From contig DUAT01000088.1 in assembly GCA_012960755.1 (NCBI GenBank), forward strand, positions 1-64,000: 64,000 nucleotides of DNA, in the 5' to 3' direction. Below the pieces are notes generated by a model. It saw only the letters and a program-made list of their open reading frames with translations. It searched no databases and had not been told where the DNA came from. Shown one piece after another: positions 58,988-64,000 of the stretch. Made by a program: the position numbers and the translations under genes. Each line of letters begins with the position of its first letter. Within the stretch, counting starts at the first letter, position 1. The DNA comes from Gammaproteobacteria bacterium. Its GTDB lineage: Bacteria > Pseudomonadota > Gammaproteobacteria > Pseudomonadales > Azotimanducaceae_A.

Positions 58988-59927
58988 ATTTCTGTTCCTG
59001 TGCCTCCTGACTATCCCGCCCTGGGTGAATTCGAGAGCGGCTGAAACAAATCCTATTGATCAGTGGTACCAAGTGGAGCTCATTGTCTTTACCTTGACCA
59101 ATCCCATGATCAGTGACGAAATCTGGCCTGTTGACGCGTTAAGTTATCCTGCCAATATGGTGAGTGTTTCTCCCCTGCGTGATAGTGCTATCACTCCCTA
59201 TACATTAGCCCAACTGGAACAGGTACTTGCACTTGGTGAGCCCCGGCAGGCAGGTGGGTCTATGGAGAATAACAACACGCCGGACAGTGATTACATATTC
59301 AGCAGCCGGAGTCGTTTGAAACTCACTAAACCGCAATCAATCAAGCCAAGCGGCTCTTTGACCGAAGATGACCCGACCGGGGTTGTACATTTTGAGCCGG
59401 GCGATCTCGATGAACTCTTTGAGCAGGAACAACCAGACGCTTTTAGAAACATCAATACTAAAAACCGGCTACTGAACGGTATCGTGCGCAGTATCAACAG
59501 GTCGTCGCTGTTTAAGCTGATGCTACATCAATCCTGGCTCCAACCGGTGCTGACCCGTGACAAAGCGTTCCCCGTATTGGTGCAGACAGGCAAGCATTAC
59601 GACGACAATTATGAAATTGACGGCACAATAAATATAAGCCGATCACGGTATTTACATGTTGACACGGATCTGTGGTACACAGAATTCGCCCCGAATTATT
59701 CGCAACAGCCTTCCCAATTGCCGCTGAACCTGACCGCGGATATGGCAAGCCAGTACCCAGCTGTGGTTACCTGGGAATCTGAAAGAGGAAACTATGTCCC
59801 TATACAGACACACAGATTGAAACAGTCAAGAAGAATGCGCAGCTCAACGCTGCACTACATCGATCACCCTTTTTTCGGCATCATCGTCAGGGTGGATGAG
59901 TTTACTATCGAAGAACCAGAAGATTAA
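58971..59927 (+). CDS. csiV: Periplasmic CsiV-like protein
   Basis: About 318 residues, with a signal peptide (KFLFLCLLTIPPWVNSRA) and the CsiV-family opening WYQVELIVFTL of the mature part, plus the later block DGTINISRSRYLHVDTDLWY. CsiV activates the cell-wall polymerase PBP1b through LpoA-type partners in Vibrio and relatives. The start is not an ATG; TTG 58971 or 58977 are candidates, both inside the end of mfd (16- or 10-bp overlap). The mfd-csiV order is typical. An unrelated longer frame from 58767 is not the real N-terminus. Confidence 0.82.
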   Translation: MQLPVKFLFLCLLTIPPWVNSRAAETNPIDQWYQVELIVFTLTNPMISDEIWPVDALSYPANMVSVSPLRDSAITPYTLAQLEQVLALGEPRQAGGSMENNNTPDSDYIFSSRSRLKLTKPQSIKPSGSLTEDDPTGVVHFEPGDLDELFEQEQPDAFRNINTKNRLLNGIVRSINRSSLFKLMLHQSWLQPVLTRDKAFPVLVQTGKHYDDNYEIDGTINISRSRYLHVDTDLWYTEFAPNYSQQPSQLPLNLTADMASQYPAVVTWESERGNYVPIQTHRLKQSRRMRSSTLHYIDHPFFGIIVRVDEFTIEEPED

Positions 59928-60073
59928 CCCTAGCTCGGAAAATTCATGAAGGCGGCACGGGAGCATTGTTAACATCATTTATATCAACGAGTTACTCGTG
60001 TAAAACACTTCCATCTGAAACTACAGTCTGCGCCTGATCTGTTTTGGGGCGGCCCCTTCACGAATTATCCAGG

Positions 60074-60799
60074 CTAGGAGGCTGATCTGACATAAGCATT
60101 GATAACGGCGGCAACCATAGACGTGCCACTGGCAATAGCGGTCGTGAGAGCATCCATATCAATCGCCTGGTCATCGATTCCTGCACCTGCATTCACTACG
60201 AAAGAAATCCCGGCATAGGCAATTCCTTTTTCCCGCGCAAGGGCGGCTTCCGGCATGGCTGTCATACCGACGATGGTACAACCATCGCGTTGCATACGTT
60301 TTACCTCCGCTGCAGTTTCCAGCCGGGGTCCCTGGGTGCAGCCGTAAACACCTCTCGAGCGGATAGTGCATTGCGGGATTGCTTTTGCCGCTGCCAACAA
60401 TGAACGCCGAAGCGGTTGATCATAGGGATAAGTGAAATCGATGTGCTGGATTTCGTCTTTGTAGAAGGTGTGCTCACGACCAAACGTATAATCGATGATC
60501 TGGTCCGGGACCACCAGATCACAGACTTCCAATTCCGGATCAACACTGCCTACTGCAGTAGTAGAAATAATCCTTTCTACACCCAGATCAGACAATGACT
60601 GAATATTCGCTCGATAATTAACTTTGTGGGGTGGAAATTGAGGGGGGTTGCCATGTCTCGGCAGAAATATCACCGGTTCTTTGCCCAACAAACCCCTTTC
60701 AATATATGTCGAGCCGAATGGGGTTTGCAGAGTTTCTGCTTCAATATCCTGTAGATTCACAAACTGTGCAAATCCTGTCCCGCCGATGATCCCCAGCAC
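60074..60799 (-). CDS. S-methyl-5'-thioinosine/thioadenosine phosphorylase family
   Basis: A 241-residue trimeric purine nucleoside phosphorylase (MTAP/MTIP branch). It has the N-terminal GIIGGTGFAQF phosphate loop, FLPRHGNPPQFPPHKVNYRA block and VGMTAMPEAALAREKGI. In the Pseudomonas group this type acts on methylthioinosine made by deamination of methylthioadenosine; the residues alone do not let me decide. It starts 4 bp after the SapC-like gene end, and a phosphoribosyltransferase for hypoxanthine is two genes upstream. Confidence 0.87.
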   Translation of the reverse strand: MLGIIGGTGFAQFVNLQDIEAETLQTPFGSTYIERGLLGKEPVIFLPRHGNPPQFPPHKVNYRANIQSLSDLGVERIISTTAVGSVDPELEVCDLVVPDQIIDYTFGREHTFYKDEIQHIDFTYPYDQPLRRSLLAAAKAIPQCTIRSRGVYGCTQGPRLETAAEVKRMQRDGCTIVGMTAMPEAALAREKGIAYAGISFVVNAGAGIDDQAIDMDALTTAIASGTSMVAAVINAYVRSAS

Positions 60800-60802
60800 G
60801 AC

Positions 60803-61756
60803 TTACTTTCTTTTCTTCCTGGCTTGTGGCCTGACCGGTTCCCCGATGACCGATTTTTCGGGGACAGGTCTTTCGGCAGCTTCTTTTTTAGGGTTGGCTT
60901 TTTTGGCAGCTGCTTTCATTATCGCTGCTTTCTTGATGGCTGCTTCCTTGATGGCTGCTTCCTTAACGGCCGCTTTCTTAATGGCGAGTAGTTCGCCAGC
61001 TTTTTTCCCTTGGACCGCTGGGACAGCTTTGTCCGCTACCGCATTTTTGGCCATTCGATTGACCAGACTAGATATATTTCCAAGCGACATCAAGTGGCAA
61101 TAGACCCAGGCCAGTTCGCCTGATTTGAAGAGTTCCAACGCCTGTTCATCTGATAATTGCAGAAGTCTTTTCTCATCAACAGCCAACAGCCCGGTCAGCG
61201 TAAATTCCTGGCCGTCGACCATGTGTATTTTTGCGTTGAGTGTCGTCAGCAAGTCGTTGTCTCTCAATCGATCGACAAACTTTTCGGTGCGCATGTATTG
61301 CCGCTGATATTCCTCCAGAAAATCCAGAGCATGCCTGAGAACCTTTGACGGTTCACCATCGACAAAAAGAGGCTCTCCCTCCTTGTTATTAAACCCGGCG
61401 TAACTCTCATCGATGCAAACCATACGCGTGGCGGGATCTTCTGAATTAGCCAGAACAAAGGGATAGCGTCGAATAAATGCTGGAATATAGCGTGCCGCCC
61501 AGCCACCGCTGGAGTTTATAAAAAGGTTTTCCTCATTTCTCAGCCCCAACAACGCAACAGGCACAATTGATTCACCTGACTGGGCAAAAACGACGGGATA
61601 CTCTTTTGCCGCCTCGGTAAATTCTACCCCCGCAAGAATCACCGAATTCGTGTTTGACGCAAAACCAAAGCTATTTGCTTCAGGACGAATTTTTTTGTTC
61701 TTGTGAGCTGTTTTGTTAAGTGCAACGGGTTTGTCGTAAAAAAGCAGGCTGGCCAT
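60803..61756 (-). CDS. SapC-like protein with Ala/Lys repeat tail
   Basis: About 317 residues. Residues 1-235 match the SapC family (LNKTAHKNKKIRPEANSF and GGWAARYIPAFIRRYPFVL), which is common in marine gammaproteobacteria with surface-associated functions. The tail (about 245-317) is very basic, with the five-residue repeat AIKKA-AVKEA-AIKEA-AIKKA-AIMKA. Start ATG 61756 with AGGAA before it; a TTG at 61774 is less likely. No signal peptide is visible. The repeat is encoded by 15-bp DNA units. Confidence 0.72.
   Translation of the reverse strand: MASLLFYDKPVALNKTAHKNKKIRPEANSFGFASNTNSVILAGVEFTEAAKEYPVVFAQSGESIVPVALLGLRNEENLFINSSGGWAARYIPAFIRRYPFVLANSEDPATRMVCIDESYAGFNNKEGEPLFVDGEPSKVLRHALDFLEEYQRQYMRTEKFVDRLRDNDLLTTLNAKIHMVDGQEFTLTGLLAVDEKRLLQLSDEQALELFKSGELAWVYCHLMSLGNISSLVNRMAKNAVADKAVPAVQGKKAGELLAIKKAAVKEAAIKEAAIKKAAIMKAAAKKANPKKEAAERPVPEKSVIGEPVRPQARKKRK
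60906..60980. repeat. 15-bp tandem repeat inside the SapC-like gene
   Basis: Five 15-bp units; the two inner ones are ATGGCTGCTTCCTTG and ATGGCTGCTTCCTTA, the outer three differ by a few bases. Each unit encodes five residues, so copy-number change keeps the frame and lengthens or shortens the Lys/Ala tail. Confidence 0.8.
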
Positions 61757-61903
61757 GTCTGTTCCTGTCTTCAATCGTGAGATATGAGCTGAGTCACTAA
61801 TAGTGGATCTCGTCCCTGCCTGAGAGTAGTCTAATCAGACCAGCAGTATTAGTTCCTTCCTGAGAGGTTACCAGGCTTACTAGCGGCGGCTGAAAAGCCC
61901 CTG

Positions 61904-62428
61904 CTACGACCCCAGACTTCGAATCTCTGGCAAGTTCCGGAAAAAACCCTCGTAATCCATCCCATATCCAAACACATACTCATCAGAGCAGGTTAACCCG
62001 ATGAGATCCGGCTTGTAGTGTTTCACTTTCCTGTTATGAATCTTATCCAGCAGTACAACCGACAGAACCTGCTGCGCGCCCCTGGAAACACAATATCTAT
62101 CCAGCGCAGCCAGGGTCTCACCTTCATCAAAGATATCATCAACAAGCAGCACACGAGCGTTCTGCAATGAGGCAGAAGGTTCCAGTTGCCAGGTCAACTC
62201 GGCCCCCCGGGTTTTGTTGTGGTAGCGGCTTACGCGGATTAAATCCAGTTCCATTGAAATCTGCAACCGTCTCATCAGGTCGGCAGCGAGTACCAGGCCA
62301 CCGGTAAGGACCGAGAGCATTAACCAGGAACCCTCACTGCACTTAACATTTACATGCTTCGCCAGCTCATCGACCGCATCGGAGATTGTTGATTGATCAA
62401 ACAGTATTCTGGACTCGGGTAATTGCAT
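61904..62428 (-). CDS. hpt: Hypoxanthine-guanine phosphoribosyltransferase
   Basis: A 174-residue type I phosphoribosyltransferase with the PRPP motif RVLLVDDIFDEGETLAAL (about 95-112) and the N-terminal pattern of HPRT. It converts hypoxanthine or guanine to IMP or GMP. The gene lies between the MscS gene (7 bp) and the SapC-like gene, with the thio-nucleoside phosphorylase beyond, which fits salvage of hypoxanthine released from methylthioinosine. Confidence 0.85.
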   Translation of the reverse strand: MQLPESRILFDQSTISDAVDELAKHVNVKCSEGSWLMLSVLTGGLVLAADLMRRLQISMELDLIRVSRYHNKTRGAELTWQLEPSASLQNARVLLVDDIFDEGETLAALDRYCVSRGAQQVLSVVLLDKIHNRKVKHYKPDLIGLTCSDEYVFGYGMDYEGFFRNLPEIRSLGS

Positions 62429-62435
62429 AAGCGCT

Positions 62436-63512
62436 TCAGTCTGCTTCCGGCGCTACCGTCGATTCAATGTGGATAGTGGAAGTCGGGAATGCAACCTCGG
62501 CGCCATGAGACTCGATGATCGCGTAAATTTCCAGGAGAATCCTTTCTTTGATGCTGTGAAACTTCACCCAGTCCGTGGTTTTTGTGAATGTGTAAACAAA
62601 GAAGTCGACAGAGGACGGTGCGAATCCATTCAAGTTAACAATCAAAGTACGCTGCGGATCAATTTCCTCATGGTTCTGTAGCCGGCTGCGTACATCATCA
62701 ACGATCTGTTTTACCTTACTGACATCAGCATACCGGACCCCGATCGTTTCATAAATCCTGCGATTCTGCATACGAGAAGGATTTTCCAGCGCAATACTCG
62801 CAAACACAGAATTGGGGATGTACAAAGGTCGACTATCAAATGTTCTAATGACGGTCAGGCGCCAGCCGATGAGCTCCACAGTGCCCTCAATTTCCCTGTC
62901 CGGGCTTCTGATCCAGTCGCCGACGGCAAAAGGCCGGTCGAGATAGATCATCAGTCCACCAAAGAAGTTAGCCAGAATATCCTTGGCGGCGAAGCCCACG
63001 GCTATCCCCCCGACACCACCAAACGCCAGGATTCCTGAAATGCTTATCCCCAGCGTCTGTAAAACAGTTAGAGCTGCTGTGATAAAAACCGAAATTCGAA
63101 GTAGTTTGCCAATGGCATGTGCCGTGGTCACGTCAGCGCCATTCTTTATAAATCCACTTTCGCATTCCTGAATAAATCGACTCAGGAAAAACGTAAACAA
63201 CCCGACTACCGCTATGTACCGTACCGGGTCGATCATCACGGTCAGTGCCGAGTCAGTTTCAGCTTCCGCGGATATCAACTCTGCTGCCCATGAGAAACCC
63301 AACACCCATATCAATATTGCTAATGGCTTGCGGACAGAATTAAGCAGAGCATCATCCCAAACCGTCGGCGACTGTCGAGTGGACTGTTCCAGCCGATCAA
63401 AAAATTTCCGGGAAAAATAGTTAATCACCATCGTTGCCAACACGATGGTGAAGACCTCCAGAAGAACAGGGTTGGTGATTAAAGAGACGACTATTTTGAA
63501 GAAATCATCCAT
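62436..63512 (-). CDS. Small-conductance mechanosensitive channel (MscS family)
   Basis: A 358-residue MscS-type channel. About four membrane helices precede the pore-lining helix and the beta-domain signature GGVGGIAVGFAAKDILANFFGG is split as GVGGIAVGFAAKD and FGGLMIYLDRPFAVGDWI. The cytoplasmic alpha/beta domain follows. It opens on membrane tension to release solutes at osmotic downshock. 7 bp upstream of hpt. Confidence 0.9.
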   Translation of the reverse strand: MDDFFKIVVSLITNPVLLEVFTIVLATMVINYFSRKFFDRLEQSTRQSPTVWDDALLNSVRKPLAILIWVLGFSWAAELISAEAETDSALTVMIDPVRYIAVVGLFTFFLSRFIQECESGFIKNGADVTTAHAIGKLLRISVFITAALTVLQTLGISISGILAFGGVGGIAVGFAAKDILANFFGGLMIYLDRPFAVGDWIRSPDREIEGTVELIGWRLTVIRTFDSRPLYIPNSVFASIALENPSRMQNRRIYETIGVRYADVSKVKQIVDDVRSRLQNHEEIDPQRTLIVNLNGFAPSSVDFFVYTFTKTTDWVKFHSIKERILLEIYAIIESHGAEVAFPTSTIHIESTVAPEAD

Positions 63513-63649
63513 TTTTTAATTCAGCTAGGCAGTTCCGCAAAGTTTTGGCAAAGTGTTCAGCAATCCAGTTTCGCTGGACACTGAATATCTGAAAGAAGAT
63601 CTAACCGGACTGTGACGACCCAGGGACTAATGGTCGGAGTCATCGTTAG

Positions 63650-64000
63650 TTAAGGCGCGAAGACTGGATTTTCTTCGGGTAATCTAGCCAGGTTATATCC
63701 CGATGGATTCGAGGTTTTCTTCGGCATATCGACCGACTGCTCTACAACCAACCTATCTTTTTCGTTTATAGGGGAAACCCCAGCCAGGTCGGCGAACTCG
63801 TAAATATCATCATCACTCTCGATATTCACCAGCCAGGCACTTTCAAACCCCATTTCTACAAGCATGGAACCTGTGATATCAATGTCACTTTGTTTTAACG
63901 GTCCCACTAACACACGATGTAAAACAGCACCGTCAACCAGGGCGGTTTCTCCGCGCACCGATGCAAAACTCGCTGACAACTGCCTTTCTATATCCAGCGC
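63650..64000 (-). CDS. SPOR-domain protein, C-terminal part (runs off window edge)
   Basis: The frame is open to the window end, so the 5' part is missing. The visible 116 residues contain the core of a SPOR domain (ALDIERQLSASFASVRG, then LHRVLVGPLKQ and GFESAWLVNIE), which binds denuded septal peptidoglycan. About 60 extra residues follow the domain. The order, a C-terminal SPOR unit, fits RlpA or another divisome protein, but the missing part is needed to tell. Confidence 0.6.
   Translation of the reverse strand, partial: ALDIERQLSASFASVRGETALVDGAVLHRVLVGPLKQSDIDITGSMLVEMGFESAWLVNIESDDDIYEFADLAGVSPINEKDRLVVEQSVDMPKKTSNPSGYNLARLPEENPVFAP

Noticed and set aside
59930..60010. Third copy of the MITE-like element after csiV
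   Set aside because: Shares only short words such as GTTAACAT and ATCAAC with the copy at 2303-2453; no terminal repeats found.
1..64000. tRNA, rRNA, CRISPR array, insertion sequence, prophage or integron
   Set aside because: No cloverleaf or rRNA sequence, no regularly spaced direct repeats, and no transposase, integrase or phage structural gene was recognised.

Overview
The window looks like a chromosomal segment of a gammaproteobacterium, probably a marine or other environmental lineage. The marker genes point there: a six-gene Na+-translocating NADH:quinone reductase operon (nqrABCDEF), epmC, ttcA, tusA, a YheU-type protein, csiV behind mfd, a tesA/ABC-transporter pair, and methylthioinosine-type phosphorylase with a phosphoribosyltransferase nearby. 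I cannot name a genus from sequence alone. I see no rRNA or tRNA gene, CRISPR array, transposase or prophage. Coding density is high. Several genes are broken (7.2 kb, 22.6-23.1 kb, 43.8-46.4 kb).

Layout. 0-7.1 kb: MFS exporter, UspE-like stress protein, a MITE-like element, ion-transporter-superfamily permease, recQ, and a hydrolase/small-protein pair. 7.2-7.55 kb: deletion remnant of an acetyltransferase gene. 7.55-15.1 kb: a nine-gene minus-strand cluster with rhomboid protease, K+ channel, ribbon-helix-helix-like protein, DUF2491, PspA/IM30, YjfI (DUF2170), membrane spermidine-synthase-like protein, double DUF350 protein and a lipoprotein with a Ser/Tyr/Arg-rich tail. It resembles the yjfIJKLM gene set. 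Three copies of one 13-bp palindrome sit in its two control regions, one of them directly over a -10 box. 15.3-19.9 kb: unknown protein, NAD-kinase-like protein, 5'-3' exonuclease, thioesterase, epmC, gamma-glutamylcyclotransferase-like protein, tusA, monooxygenase-like protein. 20.2-24.4 kb: PQQ/heme alcohol dehydrogenase, an outer-membrane-protein fragment, yheU, and an OmpR-type regulator. 24.5-30.9 kb: a 2141-residue hybrid sensor kinase. 30.9-43.6 kb: ttcA, polysaccharide deacetylase, ABC exporter plus tesA, metallopeptidase, bolA-like, PP2C phosphatase, yaaA, a second NAD-kinase-like gene, MORN protein, Nudix, enoyl-CoA hydratase. 43.8-46.4 kb: a decayed TIR-TolB/TPR gene and a second nonsense-interrupted gene. 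46.4-64 kb: nqr operon, long-form GAPDH, membrane TPR/retropepsin protein, mfd-csiV, methylthio-purine salvage genes, a SapC-like protein with tandem repeats, MscS channel, and a SPOR-domain fragment running off the edge.

How the genes fit together. The Nqr operon builds a sodium motive force that sodium-coupled transporters could use. The PspA-like cluster combines a membrane-binding coat protein, ion channel, integral membrane proteins and a polyamine-type aminopropyltransferase, so it is most simply read as a cell-envelope stress or modification system. Aminopropyl transfer releases methylthioadenosine, which the phosphorylase and phosphoribosyltransferase at 60-62.4 kb could help salvage. 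The strongest leads for new biology are the shared operator of the PspA-like cluster, the degenerate protein-kinase domain of the giant sensor, the MITE-like element that supplies stop codons to host genes, and the eroded TIR gene.
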